Positions 1 through 11,440 of a stretch of 64,000 bases of DNA are shown here, piece by piece. The stretch is from NCBI RefSeq assembly GCF_000001735.4, contig NC_003074.8, forward strand, positions 12,462,101 to 12,526,100, in the 5' to 3' direction. The translations under genes were made by a program, and so were the position numbers. This stretch comes from Arabidopsis thaliana (lineage: Eukaryota > Streptophyta > Magnoliopsida > Brassicales > Brassicaceae). Position 1 is the first letter of the stretch. Each line of letters begins with the position of its first letter. The notes under the pieces are model-generated. The model did not search any database, had not been told where the DNA came from, and worked only from the letters and a program-made list of their open reading frames with translations.

Positions 1-230
1 CGCTAGTTGCGGCGGACGACCTGACTCGCGAAGCACACGCAATTTGCGAGGGACGTACTCGGTAGCAAATTAGCTGCAACAGAAGCCTCGCTCTTTCCTC
101 GCAAGTTGTGAGGGAATACGTCAGTAGCAAAGTAGTCGCAATTTTTTTGTCCCGCTAATGCCTCGCAAACTTTGCAATGGATTTGCGTGGCTTCTCTCTG
201 TAGTCGCAAATCCGTAGCAAAGTTTGCGAT
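1..230. repeat. CACTA-1 subterminal repeats, left side
   Basis: Repeated GCGAGG, TCGCAA and GTAGCAAA words in both orientations match the array at 9470-9898. In En/Spm elements such subterminal repeats are binding sites for the TNPA protein. The outer terminal repeat is not included. Confidence 0.75.
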
Positions 231-478
231 GGATTTTAAGCATGATTACTGTTGAATATAGAGATTACTGTTCTACTTAACAATATTTAATGATTATCTT
301 AATTGGATCTTTATACTAAACTTTGAAGTTGAATACTAATTAAGAAACCTTAAACTCATATTCAAAAGCTGAAATTTTAGGTTTCAAGTACAGAAAACAA
401 GCCAACAAATAATTTTACATAACAAACCAAAAAAAGATTCAAGTTTTGATGAGTGAAAAAGAAACTGAATACAGGATG
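231..478. other. 3' flank of the TNPA-like gene
   Basis: This AT-rich stretch lies between the left subterminal array and the stop codon of the TNPA-like gene. I see no coding potential. It probably holds the transcript's 3' untranslated region. Confidence 0.5.
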
Positions 479-2671
479 TTAGAAGGCCTCAGATGGAGAT
501 GACCCAGTGTTTGGGTTAGCTACAACAGCCTTAGGTTCGACAGCCTCAGATCCGATCCCAGCAGCTGTGGCATTAGGCGCATCAGGTGGATTGGAGCTGA
601 CTGGTTCAGTTCTTGAAGAGGATCTGGCTCGAAACAAGGCAGCAAACTCCAGATCCTTTTCGGCAAGGTAATCAAAGTATGCGTCAAAACTGGTGATCTT
701 CTCAGCCTGGTTTGCAATGAGGGCTTCAGCAGCAGGCAACTTCTAGGAAAGCACAACCGGATCATCTCGAGGAAGCACCGGACCGGCATGAGCTGAAGAC
801 GCCTCATGCTGCAATGAACCAGCCCCATAAATCCTGTCTTTCTTCTTAGGAGCAACCTGTCACAAACTCATAACCAAAACAAGCAAACATGATCAAAGCA
901 AAGTCGAAACATATAGACATAATGCAAAACTCTTAGGCCGAAAATACAATGATATTATTCAGACCAACAACACAACTGAATCAGGCCAAAAACACAAATA
1001 CACAACATATTCAATTCAGTTTCACAACATAATCATATCCGTTTACACACACTGCCAATTTGCAAACCAAAAACACAACATATTCAATTCAGTTTGAATC
1101 ACAATGACACAATGCAAGCCACAACATACAAATTCAATTCAAGCCACAACAGACCAATCCAATTCAAGCTAAAACAGACCAATCCAATTCAAGCTAAAAC
1201 AGACCAATCCAATTCAAGCCACAACAGACCAATCCAATTCAAGATAAAACAGACAAATCCAATTCAAGCCACAACAGACCAATCCAATTCAAGCTAAAAC
1301 AGACCAATCCAATTCAAGCCACAACAGACCAATCCAATTCAAGCTAAAATAGACCAATCGAATTCAAGCTAAAACAGACCAATCCAATTCAAGCTAAAAT
1401 AGACCAATCCAAAGCAACAAAAAAAGCTGTCTTCTATATTGGGTTGAAAGAGATAAGATACCTGTGCATAGATCTTGTTCTTTGCCTGAACAGATAACCC
1501 GCCTGAACCCGTGCTCTCTGTAGTGTCGCCTGAACACAGAAGTGACTCTTCCTCTTGAATATTCGAGGACACTTCCTTATAGATTTCCTCCGACTTTCTA
1601 TCGATGAAACTCCCATCAGGTTTCCTATGTGTTTCATCTAAGAGGAGGAGAAAATCTGGAGTACTTTCTCCTGTCATCTCACACTGAAACACATAAACAT
1701 ATAGGTCAATTGTTTGAAATACAAGCTTTTTAAAGTATGAAATTTAATTAACTTACACGTTTGCGGGCTCTGGCTTTGTATGAGGTCTGTCCAGACCGGT
1801 GTTTATGTATCCCGAGGCCTTCCGGATCATGATACCTTACATTCCTACTGTTGAGACTCTTTCTTTCCGACTTCGGATCCATCCAAAAGCTAACCAGACC
1901 TTTCCAAACTTCTGGATCTATCCACCGCGGTTTTGCCTCATTTCCCTTCTCCTTCCACTTTCCCTTCCAACGACCAACTTGATCAGACATCCTATCCTTC
2001 ATCTTTGCCTCAAACTCCAATCTAACTCTCTGGTTTATTGCAGGGTCCCAGTTATATACTTGCTACAAAACAAAGACAAGACACATTAGAAATAGACAAG
2101 ACCAAAAGTTGTACCAAACAAAACACAAAATTATTTCACTTACAGCAAATGTTTCAAACCATCTATCGACCACTGCTTCTGATGTCTGTGACCCATTTGC
2201 ATGAGGCTCTTTGAAATCTTTTTCAAAAATGCTCCGGACAGTGGCTGCAACTGAGGTGTCATCGTCAAACCTACAAATCAAGACTCCATCAGACAGACAA
2301 AACTAAACAATCAAGTAATAGTGAAGAGAACAGAGCCTAGTGGCTTACCAGAGAGTACCAGGAGGTCGATTGGGGTCTAATTTAGGCAACCCTGCACGAC
2401 CAGGGCTAGCAAGCAACTCTTCTATAGTCAGGTCATTGAGCCGAGCAGCTAGTGGAGTAGTGTGATTGGCAAAACCGGGAGGAGATTGATTGGCAGAACC
2501 GCGAGGAGATTGATTGACAAGCGGAGGAGAAGCACCATTTGCTTGATTGTTGGAATTGATTGGGGTTTGGAGATTACCCTGAGTGGCTGAACCGTTTCCT
2601 TCACTAGGAGAACGACGTTGATTTTGTTGCTGAGACCGAAACTGGGAATAATCATTGCTAGTGAATGACAT
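479..2671 (-). pseudogene. TNPA-like Ptta/En-Spm plant transposase gene (Transposase_24 type), five exons, broken by one stop
   Basis: Five exons with GT-AG borders fit: 2671-2349, 2270-2144, 2062-1757, 1683-1462 and 856-479. Exon 1 has a Gln/Asn/Pro-rich start and the family hallmark LLASPGRAGLPKLDP. Exon 3 has QVYNWDPAINQRV and, near its end, HRSGQTSYK. Exon 4 has PDGSFIDRKSEEIY and GLSVQAKNKIYAQ. The last exon predicts a coiled-coil-like segment and a Ser/Pro-rich tail. Proteins of this type bind subterminal repeats and cooperate with the TNP2 transposase in the nucleus. The gene lies downstream of the transposase on the same strand. One in-frame TAG near 741 in exon 5 interrupts an otherwise open frame, at a place where CAG is plausible. 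Family assignment rests on recognised motifs, not on a search. Confidence 0.82.
1136..1410. repeat. 25-bp minisatellite, about 11 copies, in an intron of the TNPA-like gene
   Basis: Consecutive 25-bp units begin AATTCAAG and continue with (CC/CT)A(C/A)AACAGACCAATCC. The block is 275 bp, an exact multiple of the unit. Variation alternates between two forms, CCACAAC and CTAAAAC. It lies wholly inside intron 4 of the TNPA-like gene and makes a spurious short plus-strand ORF rich in Asn, Gln and Pro. Confidence 0.92.
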
Positions 2672-3224
2672 CTTGCAAAAAAAAAGAGAACATTAGTAAA
2701 GGAGAATTCGAAATACAACGAAAATTAACGAATACAAGCAAACCCTAAACAGATCTACAATGAAAATCAACCGGAAACAAGAAACCCTAATTAGATCTAC
2801 AAATAGAAACTCGAATAAGACAGATTAAACCCGATTCAACTCTAGGGTTTGAAAGATCAACACAAAAATCAAAACGAAAACCCTTATTATAGAATGAAGA
2901 TACACTCTAGGGTTTGAAACATTACCTTTGGGTTCCAGACGGCGGCGACGAACAGGTAGACACGGAAGAGAGGATGAACACGCGTCGATGAAGAAGCTCC
3001 AGACGGCGGCGACGAAGAACAAGCGTGGATGAGAAGCTCCAGACGGCGGCGAAGAAGATGTAGACACGACGGCAATGAGTCGCTGAAGAAGTTCGAGCCG
3101 GCGGCGAGTAGCTTCGGCAGTCGTCGGATCGAGAGAGAATAGGCGAAGAAGAAAGAAAATTAGGGTTTGGATGAGAGACGGCTGGGTTTGAGCTTCGCTC
3201 AAACTCGCTCGCATTTTATATATA
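2672..3224 (-). promoter_or_regulatory. Leader and upstream region of the TNPA-like gene, with GC-rich direct repeats
   Basis: The stretch lies directly upstream of the TNPA-like start codon and contains several TAGGGTTT motifs, common in plant leader sequences. Between about 2935 and 3075 a word close to CTCCAGACGGCGGCGA is repeated three times, giving a short GC-rich island. An open minus frame at 3214-2825 follows from these repeats and shows no recognisable domain, so I do not call it a gene. Confidence 0.4.
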
Positions 3225-3560
3225 AACTTAAATCGCCTCGCAAATCCCTCGCAAAGTTGCTAGGGCTTTGCGAGGAACCAACTAAATAACCAATAAAATC
3301 GCTTCAATTTTGCGAGGGACTTGCGAGGGACCGTAGTAAATTCCTCGCAAAGTTTTAGGGTTACACAGAGATTCGATTAGGGTTTTCAGATAAGTTTGCG
3401 AGGAGGTTGCGAGGTCCCTAGTAAATCCCCCGCAAATTGCGAGGGACTTGCGTGGGGCCGTAGTAAATCCCACGCCAAGCTGTAAGGTTACACGCTTGCG
3501 AGGAAGTTGCGTGTATCCGTCGTAAATCCCTCGCAAATTGCTAGGGGTTTGCGAGGGACA
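3225..3560. repeat. Internal copy of CACTA-1 subterminal-type repeats, upstream of the TNPA-like gene
   Basis: At least ten TTGCGAGGG or CCTCGCAAA words occur in both orientations, the same motif as in the two terminal arrays. Here they lie mid-element, about 0.6-0.9 kb upstream of the TNPA-like start codon and just left of the 3599 insertion. No CACTA terminus is visible here, so this does not look like the end of a second element. Confidence 0.75.
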
Positions 3561-3598
3561 TGGTAAAAAATAAAAATAAAATTATAAAATTATAAGAA

Positions 3599-5448
3599 AT
3601 TACCTTTTTTTACTACCCTTATGCAACAATACCCTTTTATATTGTTCATTTTTAAAAATATCCCTTCCCTTGAACATAATGACCAAATTACCCTCATCTA
3701 ATAAGAACATGTAATTGGAAACTTTCAGTTTTTGGCGCCAAAATTTATTTTTTCCGCCAAAAAAAAAATTTCCGCCAAACTTTTTTTCCCGCCAAAAAAA
3801 AATTCCCGCCAAAAAAAAAAATTCCCGCCAAAATTTTTTCTTGTAAAATTTTTTTCCCAGCCAAAAAAATGCTTTTAAAAATCCTTGTAAATTTTTAAAA
3901 ACTCTTTTAAAAAACCTTGTAAAGTTTTTTAAAAGCTTTGGTAGTTGCTAAAAAGCCTTGTAAATCATTTTAAAACCTTTTAAAATCTTTATAAAGTGTT
4001 TAAAAACATAGGTAAATACTTTAAAACCCCTTTTTAAACCTTCGTAAATCATTTCAAAACTTTTTACAATAGTTTTACAAGATTTACAATTGTTTTTTAA
4101 GCATAAGTAAGTGACATTGAATGATTTACAAGGGATTTTAAAAGCTTATAAAAGGGTAAAACATGATTCACAATCGTTTTTAAAGCATAAGTAAGTGGCA
4201 TAGAATGATTTACAAGGGATTTAAAAAGGGTTAGCATGGTTTACAATCGTTTTTTAAGCATAAGTAAGTGGCAATGAATGATTTACAAGGGATTTTAAAA
4301 GCTTATAAAAGGGTAAAACATGATTTACAATCGTTTTTAAAGCATAAGGAAGTGGCATATAATGATTTACAAGGTTTTTTAAAAAGAGTTAGCCTGGTTT
4401 ACAATGTTTTTTTAAGCATAAGTAAGTAGCATTGGAATGATTTACAAGGGATTTTAAAAGCTTATAAAAGGGTAAAACATGATTTACAATCGTTTTTAAA
4501 GCATAAGTAAGTGACATAGAATGATTTACAAGGGATTTTAAAAGTGTTTGTATTGTTTACAATCGTTTTAAAGCATAAGTAAGTGACATTGAATGATTTA
4601 CAAGGGATTTTAAAAGGGGTTAACATGATTTACAATTGTTTTTAAAGCATAAGTAAGTGTCAAAGAATGATTTACAATGGATTTTAAACATTTGTAAATC
4701 ATTTTAAAACTCTTATAAAGTCTTTACAAGCATTTTTTAACTCTTAGAAAAAGAATTGTAAGTATTTAAAACATTTATAACTCTTTTTGAACCATTTTAA
4801 ATCTCTTGTGAACCTTTACAAAAGGTTTTAAAAACATTTACAAGAGTTTTTAAAGGTTTTTCTTATAAATTCTTTTAAAATATTTTAAAAACTCTTGTAC
4901 ATCTTTTAAAACCCTTTAAAAATCCCTTGTAAATCTTTTAAAACATTTTTAAACCCTTTAAAAATCTTTAAAAAACTCTTGTAAATCTTTTAAAACCCTT
5001 TAAAATCCCTTGTAAATCTTTTAAACCCTTTTAAAATCTCTTGTAAATCTTTTAAAACCCTTTTAAAATCTCTTGTAAATCTATTTCCCGCCAAAAAGAA
5101 ATTTTTTACAGGAAAAATGGTTTCGTAAATAAAATTTGGCGGGAAATTTTTTCGGCGGGAAAAATATTTTAAAAAAAAAATTTGGCAAAAAACTTTTTTT
5201 CGAAAACTTTTGACGGGAAGTTTTTTCCGAAATTTTTTGGCGGGAAAATTTTGTCGGGAAATTTTATTTTGGAATATTTTAGGCGAAAAATATTAATATT
5301 TCATTTTGTTAACCTAAATCAATTTACAAATAGGGGTAAAATGGTCATTAAAAATTTAAAGAGGGTATAAATAAAAATGGTAAATAGAAAAGGGTAGAAT
5401 TAAAAAGGGGTAGTGTGAAAAGGGCACTAGAAAGAATTTTTCAACTTT
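3599..5448. mobile_element. Non-autonomous Mutator-like or foldback element inserted in CACTA-1
   Basis: The same 13-bp word AAAATTATAAGAA flanks it at 3586-3598 and 5449-5461, compatible with a 9-bp or longer target duplication, although the word is AT-rich. The ends form long imperfect inverted repeats built on ACTACCCTT and ATGACCAAATTACCC, followed inward by matching blocks of TTCCCGCCAAAA on the left (3750-3840) and its complement on the right (5085-5280). Long inverted repeats with a duplication near 9 bp are typical of Mutator-like elements. The interior has no transposase and consists of repeats built on TTTTAAAA and TTTACAAG. Superfamily is inference. Confidence 0.5.
4085..4680. repeat. 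Tandem array of about eight 73- to 85-bp units
   Basis: GCATAAGTAAGTG-like words start near 4101, 4185, 4258, 4342, 4416, 4501, 4573 and 4647. Spacing alternates at first (84, 73, 84, 74, 85) and then stays short (72, 74). The longer unit contains an extra segment with GCTTATAAAAGGG. This looks like a two-type higher-order array within the 3599-5448 insertion. Confidence 0.85.
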
Positions 5449-5596
5449 AAAATTATAAGAACAACACAATGCAAAATTATAATAATAAACTTTAAAATTA
5501 TATAATTATAACTTTCAATATTATTAAAAAAAAATTCTGAATTTATTTATTATACTTGGTTAAAATAATGAAAGTAGACAATATAAAATACAACAT

Positions 5597-8500
5597 TTAT
5601 TCTGATTCATTTTCTGAATCATTATAATTATTTTCTGACTCAACGTTTTCATCAGATTCGCCGAATTCGTCTTCTTGTTTTTCTTCTTCGGAACCGTATG
5701 TGATGATGTCTTCTAACTCTCTATTTTGTAGGTCAATGTGGATAACATCTTCTGTTGTTATGTCTGGAATGGAAACTTCTCTAATGCTTTCTTGTTGCAT
5801 CACAACATCATCAACTAAACCGACTATACGGCCCCTGGGATTCACTTTAATAAGGATAACCACACTTCACGCTGTGACCTTACACGCGGGTAAGATAGAA
5901 AGCTTACTTGTCTTGCTTGTGATGCTAGGATAAATGGTTCGAACTTGGAATAAGTCTTGTTTGCATTGACATCGACCACGCCTAAGTTATTTTTCCGTAC
6001 CCCACGATCGATCACCGGATCAAACCAATCACACTTGAAAATGACGCATTTCAAATTCAAAAGTCCTGGATATTCGACTTCTAGAATTTGCTGTATAATC
6101 CCATAAAACTCAGTTTCACCTTCGACATGGATTCCATAATTTGCAGTTGCCCTTCGACTTCCATATGGATATGTATGGAAAGTATAGCCGCGAGTGAAGT
6201 ACATCGAAGCTGTTGTGATCTTAGATCTTGGTTCTTGAACGAGCTCATGCAACCAAAGTTGTAATGGTTCGTTTCCACATCCGTTCGTAACCTACACATA
6301 GAAAATATTAAGTTTATCATTTTTTTAAAGTAAATAAGTAATCGAATATTCGAAATATTATTATACTTACATAGTATTTTAACCATCCAGCAAAATCACG
6401 ATCTTTGTAAGTTTCATACTCTTTTTCTTCTAATTCAGGACATGCTTCACGGATTTGTGAATCAAATAACCTACAAATTACAACGTAGCTGCTTAATTAG
6501 CTTCCTTAATTAATTTCACACTAATTATTAACTATAAAAATTATGAATAAAACTAGGTTGCTTTATACCTTTCAAATTTTTGAATGTAATCAACATTTCA
6601 GAGTATGTAATTGTGAGCTGCTCGAGAAAGCGCATGGTCGTCCCACCAAACTTCTTTCAACTTCCCTGCGAGTCTACCTATTTGGGCAAAGGTATCTGTA
6701 ACATCGGGAACGTTATATGTAGGTGCAACACCTCCATCATCATAGCGTCGAGGACGAGTCTTTTTGGTTCTAACGCTTGGACTAAAGTAATACGACGTGA
6801 AGTGAGACGTTTCCTCGGTTAAACTTCCTGCGACTATCGACCCCTCAACTCTAGCAAGATTTTTTGCCTTTCCTTTAAGAGATTTCATGAATTGCTCAAA
6901 AAGATACATCCATCTGAATTGTACTGGCCCACCAAGAGCAACTTCATGTAGAAGATGAATTGGCAAATGTTCCATCACGTCAAAAAAGACAGGGAGAAAT
7001 AATTTCTCCAAGTTACAGAGCAACACTGGGATATTCTTGTCTAATTGTTCTATGGTATATGTTGTCAGTGTTCTTGTACATAGGTCCTTGAAAAATACTC
7101 CGATGCCTATTATGTATTTAATTAATGTAAGTTAATAATGACCAAGTAATAATTGAGTAAAAAAACATATAGTATATATATATATATATATATAATAAAT
7201 ATATATATATATATATTACCTGCAATTGCCTCATGAATATTTGTCGGTAGCAACTCTACTAATACAAATGGCAATAATCGTTGCATGAATACGTGGCAAT
7301 CATGACTTTTCATACCAGAAAACTTTTGGCCTTGCTCTACGCATCTTGAAAATTTTGACACATATCCATCTGGGAACTTCACTTCAGCAACAACCCACTC
7401 GAACAACGCCTTCTTTGCTTCATTAGACAAGCGGAATTTTGAAACCGGTAATTTCCCATCTCGTGTAACATGCAACTCAGGTCTGCTACATATTTCCTCC
7501 AAGTCCAACCTTGATTTCAAACTATCTTTTGTTTTGCCCTGCACATTCAAAAGCGTATTCATGATATTATCGAAAAAGTTTTTCTCGATGTGCATCACGT
7601 CAAGGCAATGCCGCAAGAATAGATCCTTCCAATATGGGAGTTGCCAAAAGATACTTTGTTTGTGCCAATTGTGAGTGCTTCCATATTCGTCAGGCATATT
7701 CGCCGTGGTGAGCCAATTACCCCCACGTTTGCAGGTTTCCTGAGCACCATAATAATCGATCTGTTTAAACAAATCAGTTCCAGAAACATAAGATGGCGGA
7801 GGAAGACGAACTATTTTATTCTTCCTAAAAAGTTTTTTGTTACGCCGATACGGATGATGTAGGGGAAGAAACCGACGGTGATAATCAAACCAACATGGTT
7901 TTCTACCTTTCTTTAGTTGAAACGCATCTGTACGACCCATACAGTAGGGACAAGATAATCTTCCATGCGTTGTCCACCCCGATAACATTCCATATGCCGG
8001 GAAGTCACTAATCGTCCACATTAGCACTGCCCGCATATTGAAATTTTGTTTGCTCGAGTAATCAAACGTATGAACACCTTCATACCACAACTTTTTGAGT
8101 TCATGAATCAGCGGTTGCAAGAAGACATCAAGCGCTCGTTTCGGATGCTTTGGCCCAGGTACTAAAATACTTAAGAACAAAAATTCGCTTTGCATATACA
8201 TATCTGGAGGAAGATTGTATGGGGTCAAGATAATATGCCAAAGAGAATATTGTCGCCCAGACAAAACGAATGGACTAAATCCATCTGTGCATAAGCCAAG
8301 ATACACATTCCTACACTCGCTAGCAAAGTCAGGATATACCGTTTGAAAGTGTTTCCACGCCTTTGTATCTGATGGGTGCTTTATTTCTCCGTCTGCAGTT
8401 GTATGTTGAGCATGCCATCTCATTTTTGCCGCAGTTCTTTCTGATTGATATAAGCGTTTCAATCTATCAGTTATTGGCAAGTACCACATTCGTTTATATG

Positions 8501-9355
8501 GCACTCGCGTCCTTCCGCTTGTAGTCTGGTATCTCGGCTTCCCGCAAAACCGACATTCCTGCAGATTTACATCATCTCCCCAGAAAATCATGCAATAGTC
8601 AATGCATACATCAATCATTTCTGATGGTAATCCAAGACTCAAAACCAACTTCTGTATTTCAAAATAACTCTCAGCCGATATATTATCCGGTGGCAAATAT
8701 TCCTTAATTAATTCTGCCCATGAATCCATACAGTTTTCACTTAAGTTATTATCAGCTTTAATAGTCATCATCATAGATGCCAAAGATAACTTAGAATGTC
8801 CTTCTCTACATCCCTCGTAAAGTGGTTGATTTGCAGCATCTAACATATCGTAAAAATGTTGAGCATCTACGTTGGGTTCTTCACTAATATTTTCAGGAAA
8901 TGAAGCAATAGTTTCATGAAATGCATCCGTAACCATATCATGAAATCTATTTTCCTGGTTATGCCCATAACCAAATTGATCAGGTACTTCCTGACCATAA
9001 TTCGCATCATTATTAAAATTACTAGGTTGCTCGACACCATAATTTGTATTACTAGTTCCTGCGCTATCTCAACAACCATCTCCATAACGTAACCATACAT
9101 AGTAGTTTGGCATAAATCCTCTATTATAAAGATGCTTCTTCACTACATTAAATTCCAAATATTTCTCATTGAGACACTTACGACATGGACAGAATATTGT
9201 ACCGTTCTCACGAGCAAATGGTTCGTTTATCGCTTGATACATGAAACCGCGCAGTCCGTCGTAATACTCTCTCGTCACCTTCCGGTCGTTTGATCTCTAT
9301 GATTATACATCCAACTTCGTAATATGTAAATCTCATGCTCTCCGCCCCAAGACAT
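5597..9355 (-). pseudogene. TNP2-type CACTA transposase (TNPD-like), broken
   Basis: Four exons fit: 9355-7220, 7106-6569, 6470-6371 and 6291-5597. Domains in order are an N-terminal transposase-associated domain (ILRSWMYNHR and CPCRKCLNEKY), the TNP2 core with SKLSLASMMMTIKADN, PYCMGRTDAF and LDVMHIEKNF, a DUF4218-like segment (FFDVMEHLPIHLLHEV) and a DUF4216-like C-terminus (GVVDVNANKTYSKFEPFILA) with an acidic tail. The product would cut the element ends in the nucleus. Breaks are a frameshift between about 9278 and 9330, an in-frame TGA near 9067, a TGA near 6597 and a frameshift near 5870. The start at 9355 follows the family's usual beginning. The rest of the frame is well kept, so inactivation looks fairly recent. 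Confidence 0.9.
7163..7217. repeat. TA microsatellite in transposase intron 1
   Basis: Two runs of alternating TA separated by TAATAAA sit just inside the donor site of intron 1 of the CACTA-1 transposase gene. It is a simple repeat. Confidence 0.8.
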
Positions 9356-9469
9356 TCTTATTTTTGTAATAAGTTCTTTTTTTGATTTTTTTTTTTTTTT
9401 TTTTGTAAGTAAATGTTGTGATTTGAGTTATGATTTCTTAGACATTACATTGGCTATTTATAGATGTCC

Positions 9470-9912
9470 CAAAAAACATTGCGAGGGACTTGCAAGGCAT
9501 TTGCGAGGGATTTGCTAGGATTTTGCTAGAAATTTGCGAGGGAATCCCACCTACCAACCAGACTGGTAAGATAATTTGAAACGTGCTCACCTAACCCGCC
9601 AAGACTCGCTACTCCGTGGCCAAAGTTGCGACAGAATAATCATTCCTCGCAAACTCGTCGCAATTTGCGAGGGAGGCTGGTTAGCCGTAAATCCCTCGCA
9701 AATTTGCGACGAGTTTGCGAGGAATGACGCTTTCCACGCAGATTCCTCGCAAACGTCTCGCATATTTGCGAGGGATTTGTTCGTCGCAAATTTTGCGAGG
9801 GATTAGCGAGGTTGTCTTCTTCTCTCGCAATACACTCGCAAATCCGTAGCAAATTGCGAGGGAGATTTTCCACCGCAAATTTCCCTCGCAAATCGCCTGT
9901 TTTCTTGTAGTG
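9470..9912. repeat. CACTA-1 right subterminal repeat array and terminal inverted repeat
   Basis: Dense TTTGCGAGGGA and CCTCGCAAAT words in both orientations run up to the terminus GTTTTCTTGTAGTG at 9899-9912. This array is 5' of the transposase gene and would hold its promoter as well as the transposition complex binding sites. Confidence 0.88.
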
Positions 9913-9977
9913 ATAAAATGAAGAACAATAACCCAATGAAATCAAATATCTCAATAGTAGGAACAATACATCATATA

Positions 9978-10005
9978 CTAGGTAAAGGCCCGCCCGTTGG
10001 GCGGG
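9978..10005 (-). other. Helitron-type 3' terminus: hairpin plus CTAG
   Basis: The minus strand reads CCCGCCC-AAC-GGGCGGG, a perfect 7-bp stem with a 3-nt loop, then CCTTTACCTAG, then T outside the element. Stem, spacing of about ten bases and the CTRR end all match the Helitron consensus. Confidence 0.65.
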
Positions 10006-10403
10006 TTTGGTTTGTTTTTGTTTTTAAACTTTTGGAAAAAATATATATATTTTATATAACTTTATTGTTGTTGCACATGTATATTTTTATTGTTTAATTT
10101 GGTATATGGTTGTGTTCTTCTTGCTTCTTTAATTAATATAGTGTTTTATTGTCTTTAAAATGTAATTATGTTATTTTTTTATTTTTATGATGTTTTATGT
10201 GAAATGGTGGTTTTTTTTTTGTTTTTTCTATTTTTAATAAATATATTATTTTTTATTATTATTTTGGTATGTGGTATTTGTTTATATATATAAATATTGT
10301 GTTTTAGTAAACCCTTTACAAATGTTCGAATCAACAAAAGCATGATTGATAAAAGAGCATTATTATTTTATTAATCATGAATAATAAGAAAATAATATGA
10401 AGG

Positions 10404-10999
10404 TTATACTATTTGGATTCTACAATTAGGACATGTAGTTCTATGACGTAACCAAGTTGAAATACATTCATGGTGAAATATGTGATTGCAAGATAGTGTT
10501 AATGTTTTGAAGACCATGTAGCTCTTCAAGACAGATTGAGCATTCAGCTTTTTCTTCTTTTGTGGTTTGCCTTTGTAAAATTGATAGGTGTTGTATAGTG
10601 ACTTCCACATCAAGTCTTGTCGTTGCATTTGGATTGTTATCTTCGATTATAAAAATGACTTTGAGTGGTTGTGGATTGCCTATTCCAAATGAGAGAAGAG
10701 CTGCTTCTATAAAATTTGTCAAATTGTTGATCAAAGTACATGATGTTGCTTCGTCAATGTCATGGAAGGTAAGATAGAAGTTGGTAAGTTCTCTGAAATG
10801 TTATTATTTGGTTGAAGTATTTGGTCGTGGGAGAATGAGATTCTGTAGCTGATGTTGTTTTCTTGTCGATGGGGTCTTCATAAATCCAGATGGAGCTCGT
10901 TGGGTGGATGGGTTGATGTTGGACTTGCTTCATAGCGCATTGCGTATTGTATATATTCCATTTTGATATTTTTGTTGATGTAATTATGGTTTTCTGCAT
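10404..10999 (-). pseudogene. RING-H2 finger (E3 ubiquitin ligase type) gene fragment, frameshifted
   Basis: The C-terminus contains a C3H2C3 RING: CSIC, then after a one-base frameshift near 10510, CNHIFHHEC and CPNC. A RING-H2 domain binds E2 enzymes and marks a ubiquitin ligase. A second frameshift near 10790 separates an N-terminal stretch from position 10999 that I do not recognise. With both shifts the product would be roughly 190 residues. No intron is needed. It lies just inside the Helitron terminus, so capture is plausible. It could also be a retained local gene remnant. Confidence 0.65.
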
Positions 11000-11440
11000 G
11001 TGTGTTTTTGTTATTTATATAGTGACATTGTTAAGGTTTAACATTACTGTTATTTGATTATATAATTGAAGAGCTTTTAATTGTCATTATTATTTGTTGG
11101 ATTTATGTGTAATGTGTAGCATTATAGCCGTTGGGTCTATATGCTGTTACTTATTAATATTTTTGTGTCTTTTTACTCCCTTGCATAATTGTAATATATT
11201 TTACGTAATTGTATATCATTATGCGTACAATTCTGGACTTCACAGAACTTATATATTTAATTAATTGTGAATTTTTGTTTTTTTGGTGTAGATATATCAA
11301 AATCGTAATTAATATTGATTTTTCCCCACAATTTGTATAATGTGTCCAGCGTTTTGAAAAAATATGTCAGAATATTTTATTTTGATATTAGTTGTGAAAT
11401 TGGTAGAATTACTACTGTTCACCAATCATATTTTTCCTAC
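11000..11440. other. Non-coding stretch between RING fragment and solo LTR
   Basis: The sequence is AT-rich with no long ORF or recognisable repeat. It may be upstream sequence of the RING fragment inside the putative Helitron. Confidence 0.4.

Larger units (their letters stand above)
1..9912 (-). mobile_element. CACTA (En/Spm) DNA transposon CACTA-1, left end outside window
   Basis: The right terminus at 9899-9912 reads GTTTTCTTGTAGTG, the complement of the CACTACAAGAAAAC terminal inverted repeat, and is followed by ATA as a possible 3-bp target duplication. Both ends carry many copies of a TTTGCGAGGGA-like subterminal motif (9470-9898 and 1-230). On the minus strand the element carries a TNP2-type transposase gene (9355-5597) followed by a TNPA-like gene (2671-479), the standard CACTA order. 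The left terminal repeat is not in the window, so its target duplication cannot be checked. A separate insertion occupies 3599-5448. Confidence 0.88.

Noticed and set aside
1094..1410. Regular 25-bp repeats as a possible CRISPR-like array
   Set aside because: Units are directly contiguous with no unique spacers and lie in a transposon intron of a plant genome.
2825..3214. 129-codon minus ORF upstream of the TNPA-like gene
   Set aside because: It is made of GC-rich direct repeats and CT-rich leader sequence and matches no known domain.
3225..3598. End of a second CACTA element at 3560-3598
   Set aside because: No CACTA terminal word occurs there, and the transposase and TNPA-like genes fit a single element.
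4085..4680. Array as a centromeric satellite
   Set aside because: Only about eight units, bounded inside a transposon with inverted ends.
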